From Pseudomonadota bacterium (GTDB lineage: Bacteria > Bdellovibrionota_C > UBA2361 > OMII01), in contig JAIXPR010000082.1 in NCBI GenBank assembly GCA_027486155.1, positions 1-6,132 on the forward strand: a stretch of 6,132 bases of DNA, written 5' to 3'. The translations under genes and the position numbers were made by a program. A model generated the notes under the pieces. The model ran no database searches, was not told where the DNA came from, and saw nothing but the letters and a program-made list of their open reading frames with translations. Shown in pieces: positions 1 to 5,638 of this stretch. Every line of letters starts with the position of its first letter. Positions within the stretch are counted from its first letter, which is position 1.

Positions 1-2
1 AG

Positions 3-392
3 GACCTCAAAGAGCATATCAGTGAAATGGTATGTGGTAGTGAGGCGGGGCGAGGGGGAAACAAGAGGGACCAACTTCTGTTCTCTCATGAGGCGTTCGA
101 GTGTGTGGTTCGTGTGTGCGCATCCTTCTTCGCTAACACCTCACAAGTAGCGAATAGTCAGGAGAGCGCCTCAGAGCTTACCATCTCAGGTCTTCACGCG
201 GAGCTTGGTCAGCGGGTTCGCGACAACTTTCTCCGAGTTATGGGGTGGTTTCACCGAAAGAGGGCAGCTAAGCGAGGAGCGGGGATAGCGTCGCCGCTCG
301 GTCTCTTCGATAAAGGGCCCAAGATCATTCGCCGAGATCGAGGCGGGGTTGTTCATTCGTACTACCTCTGGCGAGCGGTCTATTCGAGGTAA
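3..392 (+). CDS. Possible 3' end of an unrecognised protein, open at the left edge
   Basis: This frame has no stop from the first complete codon of the window to the TAA at 390-392, about 129 codons. An internal ATG at 27 could be a start, but no ribosome-binding site precedes it. The residues before it (DLKEHISE) look like ordinary protein, so entry from the left is more likely. The product has a hydrophobic/Cys patch (ECVVRVCASFF), a stretch that could be helical (ELGQRVRDNFLRVMGWFHR) and a basic C-terminal part rich in Arg, Lys and Gly. I recognise no family or motif. Codon choice resembles the neighbours (frequent GAG, TTC, CTC, GCG). The opposite strand is interrupted in all three frames, so no better competitor exists. 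It could be a real C-terminal domain, a decayed gene or a chance frame. Function is not assigned. Confidence 0.4.
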   Translation, partial: DLKEHISEMVCGSEAGRGGNKRDQLLFSHEAFECVVRVCASFFANTSQVANSQESASELTISGLHAELGQRVRDNFLRVMGWFHRKRAAKRGAGIASPLGLFDKGPKIIRRDRGGVVHSYYLWRAVYSR

Positions 393-654
393 GGACCTAG
401 TCTTTAGGCCCTGGCCTCACAACGTCTGAAGGTGAGCTTAGGACGTCACACGGACGTGGCGATTACGTTGTTGAGGCACAGATTCATGGATGTGCCTTTG
501 CGTCCTTTGCGTCCTTTGTGGTCAAAAGATTATTCTCGTTCCCTTCCTAAGCTGAGGGCTTTGGAGGACGGTCGAAATGCCACGGCACTCCTAACGTAAA
601 CTTCGTAGCTGCTGCAGAGCGCGCAGCAGCGGATGACGACCGACCGATCCTCAC
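393..654. other. Intergenic region with tandem repeat and stem-loops
   Basis: No convincing gene is visible on either strand. The stretch holds a 9-base tandem repeat at 495-521 and a nested inverted repeat at 601-662. A minor inverted repeat, ACGTC/GACGT, lies at 443-457. No classical U-tract terminator is visible for either flanking gene. If the left-edge frame is not a gene, the whole of 1-654 should be read as intergenic. Confidence 0.6.
495..521. repeat. Short tandem repeat, CCTTTGCGT unit, about 3 copies
   Basis: Two exact copies of CCTTTGCGT (495-503 and 504-512) are followed by a diverged third, CCTTTGTGG (513-521). On the other strand this reads as a CCACAAAGG start followed by ACGCAAAGG units. 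From memory, similar ACAAAGGACGCAAAGG-type strings recur in intergenic DNA of several unrelated bacterial groups. That resemblance is recollection and was not searched. No spacer structure is present, so it is not a CRISPR. Confidence 0.7.
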
Positions 655-662
655 CTACGAAG
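601..662. repeat. Nested inverted repeat / stem-loop after the phosphodiesterase gene
   Basis: The inner hairpin pairs GCTGCTGC (608-615) with GCAGCAGC (623-630) around a 7-base loop. An outer pair joins CTTCGTAG (601-608) to CTACGAAG (655-662), which contains the stop codon of the minus-strand phosphodiesterase gene. The two stems share base 608. No T-run follows on either strand, so it is not a canonical intrinsic terminator. It could be a 3'-end stabilising structure, a factor-assisted terminator or a cruciform-prone site. Confidence 0.5.
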
Positions 663-1377
663 CTTTCGGTGGATTTGTCAAAAGAACCCTATCCGGAAAA
701 TCCGAAAAAACCCCGTCAACCCCAACGGCCCGCATCGCTTCGATATCCGCGGAGTCGTTAACCGTATACACAAAGACCTTGAGCCCAGCCTGATGGAGCG
801 TGTTTACCCGTTTCGGCGTGACCGTTTCGAGGTTGAGGTGCACCGAGTATGCGCCGAGTGCCCTCGCTAATTCGGGCGTGTTAATCGGATACCCATACAG
901 CAGCACGCCGACAGGGATCGAAGGAGCGATCCTCTTACACGCTGCGAGCTCGTCGTGGTCAAATGAAGAGACGAGGAATGAATCGGTGTCCCATCCCTTT
1001 TCCAGGAGCGAGGTAAGATAACGACCTAGGCGCTCACCGGTTCCTGATGCCTTCAACTCAAGCTGGAGACGGGCTTTGTTGTGGAGCAGCTCCACAACCT
1101 CGGAAAGAAGTGGGATAGGCTCACGGCCGTTGACTCTCAAGGTGCGAAGGGTGCTCAGATCTAGGTTCGCAAGGGTGCCCGACGCGCCGGTAAGCCGACC
1201 GAGGGTGCGGTCATGAAATACGACCAACTCATCCTCAACCACACGGATGTCACACTCAATCCACGTTGCGCCGAGCTCAAGGGCTCGCTTGAAGCTCCGT
1301 AAGGTATTCTCGGGCTCGTAGCCGGAGGCGCCACGGTGAGCGAAGCAGATGAGATTGGCGGGTGAGGAGAGGGGCAT
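655..1377 (-). CDS. ugpQ: Glycerophosphodiester phosphodiesterase, cytosolic UgpQ type
   Basis: The enzyme hydrolyses glycerophosphodiesters (deacylated phospholipid head groups) to glycerol-3-phosphate plus an alcohol, using a divalent metal in a TIM-barrel. The 240 residues match the usual size of the compact bacterial form. Family signatures are in order: AHRG (13-16) with catalytic His14, EPENT (21-25), the metal-binding pair E41-x-D43, HD (55-56) with the second catalytic His, LELK (106-109) with metal-ligand Glu107, SSFD (137-140), YTVND (204-208) and the C-terminal DGVFSDFPD (221-229). No signal peptide or membrane segment is present, so it should be cytoplasmic. The ATG at 1375-1377 lies just before the first barrel strand, which supports this start, but no Shine-Dalgarno precedes it. 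The gene stands alone, divergent from the guanidino-enzyme operon; no ugp transporter genes are visible. The family is certain; the gene symbol is by similarity of type only. Confidence 0.95.
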   Translation of the reverse strand: MPLSSPANLICFAHRGASGYEPENTLRSFKRALELGATWIECDIRVVEDELVVFHDRTLGRLTGASGTLANLDLSTLRTLRVNGREPIPLLSEVVELLHNKARLQLELKASGTGERLGRYLTSLLEKGWDTDSFLVSSFDHDELAACKRIAPSIPVGVLLYGYPINTPELARALGAYSVHLNLETVTPKRVNTLHQAGLKVFVYTVNDSADIEAMRAVGVDGVFSDFPDRVLLTNPPKAS

Positions 1378-1385
1378 ACGTCTTA

Positions 1386-1391
1386 AGTATA
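1386..1391 (-). promoter_or_regulatory. Candidate -10 element of the phosphodiesterase gene
   Basis: On the minus strand this reads TATACT, five of six matches to TATAAT. It lies only 8 bases upstream of the ATG, so transcription would begin at or within a few bases of the start codon. I see no good -35 at the usual distance. Confidence 0.4.
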
Positions 1392-1469
1392 CCGAAAAAA
1401 TCGCGACACCTACTAGGCTAGAACTTCCAAGGTTCTTAGTCTATCGTGATCGCTACCGTTTCTGACGAG

Positions 1470-1501
1470 TTGAGCGGGTACTCCCGCTTCTGTGCTATAC
1501 T
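1470..1501 (+). promoter_or_regulatory. Candidate promoter of the guanidino-enzyme/kinase operon
   Basis: TATACT (1496-1501) is preceded by TG plus one base (1493-1495), giving an extended -10. A partial -35, TTGAGC (1470-1475), lies 20 bases upstream; this is longer than ideal, but an extended -10 tolerates a weak -35. The predicted start is near 1508, giving a leader of about 27-50 bases depending on the start codon. A 6-bp inverted repeat, AGCGGG (1473-1478) and CCCGCT (1483-1488), fills most of the spacer. Confidence 0.5.
1473..1488. promoter_or_regulatory. Inverted repeat inside the promoter spacer, possible operator
   Basis: AGCGGG-TACT-CCCGCT forms a perfect 6-bp inverted repeat with a 4-base centre. 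It lies between the proposed -35 and -10 of the + strand operon, where a bound repressor would block polymerase. No T-run follows, so a terminator for upstream transcripts is less likely. The binding protein is unknown. Confidence 0.35.
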
Positions 1502-1520
1502 GAACTAGGTTTTTCGTAGC

Positions 1521-1525
1521 AAAGG
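1521..1525 (+). promoter_or_regulatory. Possible Shine-Dalgarno AAAGG favouring a TTG start at 1535
   Basis: AAAGG ends 9 bases before an in-frame TTG at 1535. The ATG at 1559 has no purine-rich site upstream of it. This is the main argument for an 8-residue longer N-terminus of the guanidino enzyme. Confidence 0.35.
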
Positions 1526-1558
1526 CCGGTATCCTTGTCGGCGTTGCCTGATGGTCAT

Positions 1559-2386
1559 ATGACACACACACAATCATCCTCTCTCTTCCCTCACGGTCGA
1601 TGGCTCGTTTGTAAGCCCAAAGATTACGACGTCCGGTATCAGATCAATCCCTGGATGGATTTGACGAAAACACCTCAGAAAGAGATAGCCGCTTCCCAGT
1701 GGATGAACCTTCATCACCACATCCTTCGCCTTGGAGGATGGCTCGAGTATGTTGAACACGCTGATGGGTGGCCCGATATGGTGTTCACCGCGAACGCGGG
1801 GCTTGTGAGAGGACGCGAGGTTGTCATCTCTAAGTTTCGCTTCAAGGAGCGGGCGGGAGAGGAGCGCTACTTCAAGGAGTGGTTTCTCGCGGCTGGATAT
1901 ACCGTGCACGAGCTTTCCAACGGCGCTTTCGAAGGGGAGGGAGACGCACTCTTCGCGGGAGATACCCTCTTTTGTGGATACGGCTTTCGCTCCGATAGGA
2001 GCGCGCACGAAGATGTGGCCTCTTTATTAGGGGTCAGGAAGGTAGTCGCGGTACAACTCCAGGATCCCCGTTTTTACCATTTGGATACCTGTTTCTGCCC
2101 ACTTACGCCGAAACTTGCTTTGGTTCATCCGGGAGCGTTTAATGCTCAGGATCTCGCTACCTTGGAGCAATCCATAGAGCTCATTCGGGTGCCTCCGGAG
2201 GACGCTGTACACTTTGTGTGTAACGCTGTAGTTCTAGGCACCGACGTGGTGCTTCCCGCGGGATGCAGCACAACGTACAAGGCGCTCGCGGATAGGGGGT
2301 TTATCGCGCACCCCGTGCCGTTGGGTGAGTTTATTAAAGCCGGTGGGGCCGCTAAGTGCCTCTCGCTGAAGTTGGACAACTCGTAG
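1559..2386 (+). CDS. Dimethylargininase / amidinotransferase-family enzyme (guanidino-modifying superfamily)
   Basis: A cytosolic enzyme of the arginine deiminase/DDAH fold, 275 residues from the ATG, within the range of single-domain members. Signatures in order: an N-terminal YQINPWM segment (27-33) typical of bacterial amidinotransferase-like proteins; PDMVFTANAG (72-81) with substrate-loop Asp73 and Asn79; EGEGD (125-129) with an acidic catalytic/binding residue; YHLDT (173-177) with catalytic His174; and GGAAKCLSL (262-270) with nucleophile Cys267. The family attacks the guanidinium carbon of arginine or methylarginines through a Cys-linked intermediate. The product could be citrulline (dimethylargininase, deiminase) or ornithine (dihydrolase-type relatives); sequence alone does not settle the substrate. 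An in-frame TTG at 1535 with AAAGG 9 bases upstream is an alternative start adding 8 residues. The uridine-kinase-like gene follows after 2 bases, so the two are probably cotranscribed and translationally coupled. No arginine biosynthesis or deiminase-pathway gene is adjacent. Confidence 0.9.
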   Translation: MTHTQSSSLFPHGRWLVCKPKDYDVRYQINPWMDLTKTPQKEIAASQWMNLHHHILRLGGWLEYVEHADGWPDMVFTANAGLVRGREVVISKFRFKERAGEERYFKEWFLAAGYTVHELSNGAFEGEGDALFAGDTLFCGYGFRSDRSAHEDVASLLGVRKVVAVQLQDPRFYHLDTCFCPLTPKLALVHPGAFNAQDLATLEQSIELIRVPPEDAVHFVCNAVVLGTDVVLPAGCSTTYKALADRGFIAHPVPLGEFIKAGGAAKCLSLKLDNS

Positions 2387-2388
2387 GT

Positions 2389-3009
2389 ATGGCTCGTTGC
2401 CGAATTATCTCTGTCGCAGGTGGAACCGCAAGTGGAAAGACCACGCTGGCGCATGACCTCTTTCGACTCGGTGGTACTGAACGGGTTCAGGTTATTCCCC
2501 TCGATTCCTACTATCGAGATCAGGTGAATATCTCTCTTGAGGAGCGAGCGCTTCGCAATTACGATCATCCTGACGCGTTTGATATTACCCTCCTCCGAAA
2601 TCACCTTGATGAGCTTCTCAACGGAAATGGAGTAGATGCTCCGATATACAACTTCGCGCTGCACTGTCGCGATGGCAGGCAGGTGCAGCGGGTAGAGCCC
2701 GTTGATGTCGTCATCGTGGAGGGGATCCTGGCGCTGCACTATCGGGAGCTGCGAGAGGTTTACTCGTACTCGGTGTTTGTGGATACCGACGATGACCTTC
2801 GCTTTCAAAGACGCCTCAAGCGGGATGTCAGCGAGCGGGGGCGCACCGAAGAATCGGTTCATACCCAATGGAACGCGACGGTACATCCGATGCACCTTCA
2901 GTATTGCGCTCCAACCCGAGCTTTAGCGGCTGAGGTGATGACCGGCGAGCGTTGGGACGAGGGCGCTATCGCGCAACTCTGGAAGCGGATCGTATCCGCG
3001 GTTGAATAG
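2389..3009 (+). CDS. udk: Uridine kinase-family P-loop nucleoside kinase
   Basis: Predicted to transfer phosphate from ATP or GTP to uridine/cytidine, giving UMP/CMP in pyrimidine salvage. The 206 residues from the ATG are close to the usual Udk length. Visible motifs: Walker A GGTASGKTT (11-19); LDSYY (38-42) with the catalytic-type Asp39; NYDHPDAFD (57-65), a strong uridine kinase signature; PIYNFALHCR (85-94), nucleoside-binding; VVIVEGILAL (107-116), the Walker B-type strand; and the lid RRLKRDVSERGR (141-152) with phosphate-binding arginines. Oddities: most members have Asp after the Tyr in the PxY motif, here Asn88. The C-terminus (AEVMTGERWDEGAI) lacks the usual ADIIVPxGG-type strand. 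These leave room for an altered substrate. An upstream GTG at 2356 lies inside the preceding gene and would add 11 residues; the ATG 2 bases after the upstream stop is preferred and suggests translational coupling. A strong terminator follows. Confidence 0.88.
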   Translation: MARCRIISVAGGTASGKTTLAHDLFRLGGTERVQVIPLDSYYRDQVNISLEERALRNYDHPDAFDITLLRNHLDELLNGNGVDAPIYNFALHCRDGRQVQRVEPVDVVIVEGILALHYRELREVYSYSVFVDTDDDLRFQRRLKRDVSERGRTEESVHTQWNATVHPMHLQYCAPTRALAAEVMTGERWDEGAIAQLWKRIVSAVE

Positions 3010-3042
3010 CTCTCCTCGTTTCGGCCCACGAACGTTGCAAAG

Positions 3043-3080
3043 AACGGCCTGTCCTCCTAGCGGAGGCAGGCCGTTTGCTT
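3043..3080. terminator. Strong intrinsic terminator, probably bidirectional
   Basis: AACGGCCTG (3043-3051) pairs perfectly with CAGGCCGTT (3067-3075), and the stem continues as CCTCC (3053-3057) with GGAGG (3062-3066) around a TAGC loop, leaving one bulged T at 3052. On the + strand it is followed by TTTGCTTT, a T-rich tail. On the minus strand the complement of the GCAAAGAA upstream supplies a shorter T-containing tail. It sits 33 bases after the kinase stop and 23 bases beyond the stop of the convergent gene, so it can serve both. Confidence 0.88.
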
Positions 3081-3098
3081 TACTCTCTTAGGATCGTC

Positions 3099-4286
3099 CT
3101 ACTCACACGTACTTTCGAACCGGGGCAGAGATTGTGTGGTGGTCACAAACTGATCTTGAGCCTTTTCACCCAAGGTTACAATCTTATCGGGGGATCCCGC
3201 TTTCCCTTCAGGGTCAACGGTCTCAAGGAGTCTTGCCGCTACCAGGAGCAGTTCCAGTTGATCTTCGGATCTCTTGATAAGACTCGCGATGATTCCGCTC
3301 TTGTCGACCTGATCACACGATGGACAGTTTCGAGATATCTGAGCGAAGTTAGCCCATATCGCCGTCCATTGATCGAGATACAACTTTTCAGCCCGAGCGA
3401 CGTAGCCTTCAGTAATAGTTTTCTGGCCCTCGGTCGGATTGCGCGAGAGGATGCTCTTGGTGATTCGCTTGGTGAGACGAAATAACCTGAAGGATCGATT
3501 ATCAAGATACGCGAGGATGTCCGCTATATTGGTATCGATACAATCAAGAAGATCACCCTGGCAGCGTTCAGTCGAGACGTTGGCTTCTACGAAGGTGTTT
3601 CCGAGAATCCACCGTAAAGAGGAGCCCGCTGGGACTGGGGCTGAGAACACGTTAGTTACTCGCCCCTGGAAGAATTCATTCGGTTGTCCAACGTCTTCTT
3701 GACCTGGTGTGAACTTGTTTTTCGCTCCGATCGGTATTCGCACTACCTCCGTCGCGTTACTCTGATAGCCAAACTTGGCGATCAGGGTTCCGTCCCGCTG
3801 GGGTTCAACACATTCAGCGATCGGTGTAATCGGAATGGGTGTAGCTGTCGCGGTAGGACTCGGTGTGAAGGTAGCCGTTGGAGTCGCTGTTGCTGTTGGA
3901 GTGGATGTAGCCGTAGGTGTTGCCGTCGGGGTCGCAGTCTCTGTAGGAGTGCTCGTCGGTACTGGGGTTGGCACAGAAAGAATTCTGGCAGAGTAAGAGT
4001 GAACGTTGCCGCACGAGAGTCCCCATGATCCACTCAATTGACTCGGGGATAATCTTGTTACGATCTCAGAGCGGATAAACTGACATCCCCACGAGGGAAA
4101 CGAACACGCTCCCCTTCTTGAGTATCGAGCTACTCCCGTTACCGAGTATGTATAGCCGTTCTGTTGGATTGTGTACGAACAGCTTGCGGAGCAGTTTGTG
4201 GCGTGAGCGGCGAGAGGCGTGAACATCGCGATTGATGAAAACCACACCAGGAAAAGAGCGCGTCGATTTACGTTGCAACGTATCAT
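3099..4286 (-). CDS. Secreted modular protein: Cys-rich head, TP-rich linker, beta module, helical tail
   Basis: Unassigned function; 395 residues. Residues 1-29 form a clear Sec signal peptide (basic RR at 8-9, hydrophobic core 10-25, AHA at 27-29), so the mature protein should leave the cytoplasm. Residues 30-105 form a small module with five cysteines (32, 36, 61, 68, 92) and aromatic/Ser content. Residues 106-155 are a low-complexity Thr/Pro/Ala linker. Residues 159-242, bounded by Cys159 and Cys242, contain DGT, KFGY, RIPIGAKNKF, GQP, QGRVTNVF and LRWILGN, consistent with a beta-sandwich. This pattern recalls a module seen repeatedly in bacterial cell-surface proteins, though I cannot name it with confidence. 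Residues 243-390 look helical, with a CPSC pair (321-324) and a terminal Cys394. The ATG is preceded by AGGAG 11 bases upstream. It is convergent with the kinase gene and shares its terminator. A surface or extracellular binding role is inference. Confidence 0.8.
   Translation of the reverse strand: MIRCNVNRRALFLVWFSSIAMFTPLAAHATNCSASCSYTIQQNGYTYSVTGVARYSRRGACSFPSWGCQFIRSEIVTRLSPSQLSGSWGLSCGNVHSYSARILSVPTPVPTSTPTETATPTATPTATSTPTATATPTATFTPSPTATATPIPITPIAECVEPQRDGTLIAKFGYQSNATEVVRIPIGAKNKFTPGQEDVGQPNEFFQGRVTNVFSAPVPAGSSLRWILGNTFVEANVSTERCQGDLLDCIDTNIADILAYLDNRSFRLFRLTKRITKSILSRNPTEGQKTITEGYVARAEKLYLDQWTAIWANFAQISRNCPSCDQVDKSGIIASLIKRSEDQLELLLVAARLLETVDPEGKAGSPDKIVTLGEKAQDQFVTTTQSLPRFESTCE
3822..3971 (-). 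repeat. Degenerate Thr/Pro/Ala codon repeat encoding an extracellular linker
   Basis: About 50 codons (residues 106-155 of the secreted protein) consist mostly of ACN, CCN and GCN triplets arranged as TPT and TAT units. The repeats are imperfect at third positions, so codon choice has drifted while the amino acids stayed similar. This suggests selection for a flexible, possibly O-glycosylated spacer rather than recent slippage. Read on the + strand it makes an artefactual Gly/Val repeat. Confidence 0.75.
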
Positions 4287-4297
4287 AACCTGTCCAA

Positions 4298-4302
4298 CTC
4301 CT
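4298..4302 (-). promoter_or_regulatory. Shine-Dalgarno of the secreted modular protein
   Basis: On the minus strand this reads AGGAG, 11 bases before the ATG at 4284-4286. The spacing is slightly long but acceptable, and it supports that start together with the signal peptide that begins there. Confidence 0.55.
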
Positions 4303-4531
4303 GCGCCTGTACGTGGCGCGCATCTCTAAAACCAAACCTGGTGGTCAATCAACCTTGGCGACGACCCGCCTCTTATTCCCTCTAAGCCCATTCGCCCCCT
4401 CTCTTGTCCGGATGAAATCCAACGGTGCTTCTACTTTTCTTGACCCGCGTGCAATGTTTGTTAAAGTGAAGGAATATCAATGGCTTGGGAAAGTGTTTGG
4501 GTATTGAAGCTGGTGCGCCGATAGTACTCAG

Positions 4532-4548
4532 GGATATGATAGTTATCC
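4532..4548 (+). promoter_or_regulatory. Candidate -10 within an inverted repeat upstream of the TPR gene
   Basis: TATGAT (4535-4540) matches the -10 consensus at five of six positions and lies 39 bases before the ATG. It is embedded in GGATA (4532-4536) / TATCC (4544-4548), a 5-bp inverted repeat with a 7-base centre, which could be an operator. No -35 is visible at 16-18 bases. GATAGT also occurs twice, at 4520 and 4538. Confidence 0.25.
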
Positions 4549-4568
4549 GCTAAACCACTGAAGGGAAA

Positions 4569-4573
4569 AGAGG
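4569..4573 (+). promoter_or_regulatory. Shine-Dalgarno of the TPR gene
   Basis: AGAGG, part of AAGAGGT, ends 6 bases before the ATG at 4580. This is the best ribosome-binding site in the window and fixes the start. Confidence 0.75.
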
Positions 4574-4579
4574 TCCACA

Positions 4580-5638
4580 ATGAAGAAGGTCTTGGTAGCA
4601 TTCATGGGTCTGGGCGCATTAGGTATGGCGGCACTCCTTCTGTTGCAGTCAGCGGCTAATCACAAATCGGCGATTCTCAACGCCTTTCAGTCGGATTTCG
4701 ATTCGGGGAACCTGGACGCGATGGTCGCTCGCGCGGATGGCGTTTTGGCGGGTTCGCAGGATGACATCGACGCACTCCTCGCGGCGGCAACGGCGTACGC
4801 GATGAAAGGTAGTGTAGGATTTTCGGAGCGGGAGAACGGTTCGAAGGCGATAGAGTACGCGGATCGAGTGTTGCGAATCTCCCCGGACAACTCAGAGGCT
4901 TTCCGGGTCAAAGGGTACGCTCTAGAGATTCAAGAGCGGTACGATGAAGCGCATGCGAATTACGATAAAGCTATCGCGAACGATCCCCGTAATTTTCAAG
5001 CGCTCAGTAATAAAGGTCACGCCTACGACCTGCAGGGTAATCTCGGTGAGGCGGAGAAGTTCTATCAACGATCGCTTGAGGTCAATCCAAACGGTGACCA
5101 CGCCTTGTTGAATATCTCGCGCCTCTATATCCGGCAGAAGCGACTTCCTGAGGCGAAGAGATCCCTTGAAACACTTGGAGAGAACTCTCGCAACACGCGG
5201 TTTCGGGCAGAGGCATATCAAAACCTCGCTGAGCTCCTACGCGCTGAGATGAACTACGAGGAGGCTAAGGCCGCAATAGATAAAGCCATTGAGCTGGATC
5301 CCTCGGTGCCGCAAGCGTGGGTTACCCGCGGTCGTGTACGCATGATGGCATTTATTGAGGAGGAGGAGGCGACTCACGCCGCGATAGAGGGGGATATCCG
5401 ACAGAGCGCAGAGAAGGCTACAACTCTTAATCCGAACGCGGCCGCGGCGTACACGCTCCTCTATGACCTCTACACCGGAAAAGGGGACGCTGAGAAGCGA
5501 GCCATCTACAAGCAAAAAGCCTTAGAGGCGATAGATAAGGATATCACCCTAGGACAGGAGGAGCGTAAGGCGCTGAGGTCCTACCTTGAGTCTGAGATTA
5601 GCGTGGTCCAGGAATCCGACGGTGGGGCATCGAACTAG
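4580..5638 (+). CDS. Membrane-anchored or exported TPR-repeat protein
   Basis: A protein-interaction scaffold with no assignable partner; 352 residues. Residues 2-3 are Lys-Lys and 4-22 form one hydrophobic segment rich in Leu, Ala, Gly and Met. This is an uncleaved anchor or a signal peptide with possible cleavage after the QSA/SAA region (23-26). There is no lipobox Cys. The rest would be periplasmic. TPR units (34-residue helix pairs with the Gly-Tyr, Ala and NP/DP pattern) are seen at about 105-138 (ending ANDPRN), 139-172 (EVNPNG), 173-206 (degenerate) and 211-244 (ELDPSV). A further unit at 245-285 carries a Glu-rich insertion (IEEEEATHAAIEGD) and ends in LNPNA, with a partial unit after it. 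The 50-100 region looks like a divergent helical repeat. The C-terminus (340-352) is polar and probably disordered. A TerB-like gene follows after 134 bases with no obvious terminator between, so cotranscription is possible. Confidence 0.88.
   Translation: MKKVLVAFMGLGALGMAALLLLQSAANHKSAILNAFQSDFDSGNLDAMVARADGVLAGSQDDIDALLAAATAYAMKGSVGFSERENGSKAIEYADRVLRISPDNSEAFRVKGYALEIQERYDEAHANYDKAIANDPRNFQALSNKGHAYDLQGNLGEAEKFYQRSLEVNPNGDHALLNISRLYIRQKRLPEAKRSLETLGENSRNTRFRAEAYQNLAELLRAEMNYEEAKAAIDKAIELDPSVPQAWVTRGRVRMMAFIEEEEATHAAIEGDIRQSAEKATTLNPNAAAAYTLLYDLYTGKGDAEKRAIYKQKALEAIDKDITLGQEERKALRSYLESEISVVQESDGGASN

Larger units (their letters stand above)
4287..4579. other. Divergent intergenic region between secreted protein and TPR gene
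   Basis: No convincing gene is present. It must carry the promoters of both flanking genes, which point away from each other. For the minus-strand gene, a TTGACC-like -35 (complement of 4343-4348) is visible but no good -10 is correctly placed. For the + strand gene, a -10-like TATGAT (4535-4540) lies inside an inverted repeat. No riboswitch or RNA gene is recognisable. Confidence 0.55.

Noticed and set aside
411..422. AGGCC/GGCCT inverted repeat after the left-edge frame as a terminator
   Set aside because: The stem is 4-5 bp with almost no loop and is not followed by a T-run.
495..521. Possible CRISPR array
   Set aside because: The units are 9 bases long and directly adjacent, with no spacers.
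1574..2008. 144-codon open frame on the minus strand
   Set aside because: Fully antisense to the guanidino enzyme, whose catalytic motifs are intact on the + strand.
2146..2895. 249-codon open frame on the minus strand
   Set aside because: It lies antisense across the ends of two strongly supported genes (DDAH-like and uridine kinase), shows no recognisable motif and has low-complexity shadow composition.
3075..3485. 136-codon + strand frame
   Set aside because: Antisense to the secreted protein and starting inside the terminator stem; no ribosome-binding site or motif.
3684..4028. + strand frames encoding Gly/Val or Cys/Arg repeats
   Set aside because: They are the complement of the TP-rich linker codons of the secreted protein; the repetition is inherited from that low-complexity stretch.
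4313..4507. 64-codon + strand frame in the divergent intergenic region
   Set aside because: No ribosome-binding site and no motif, and it covers the region that must hold promoters.
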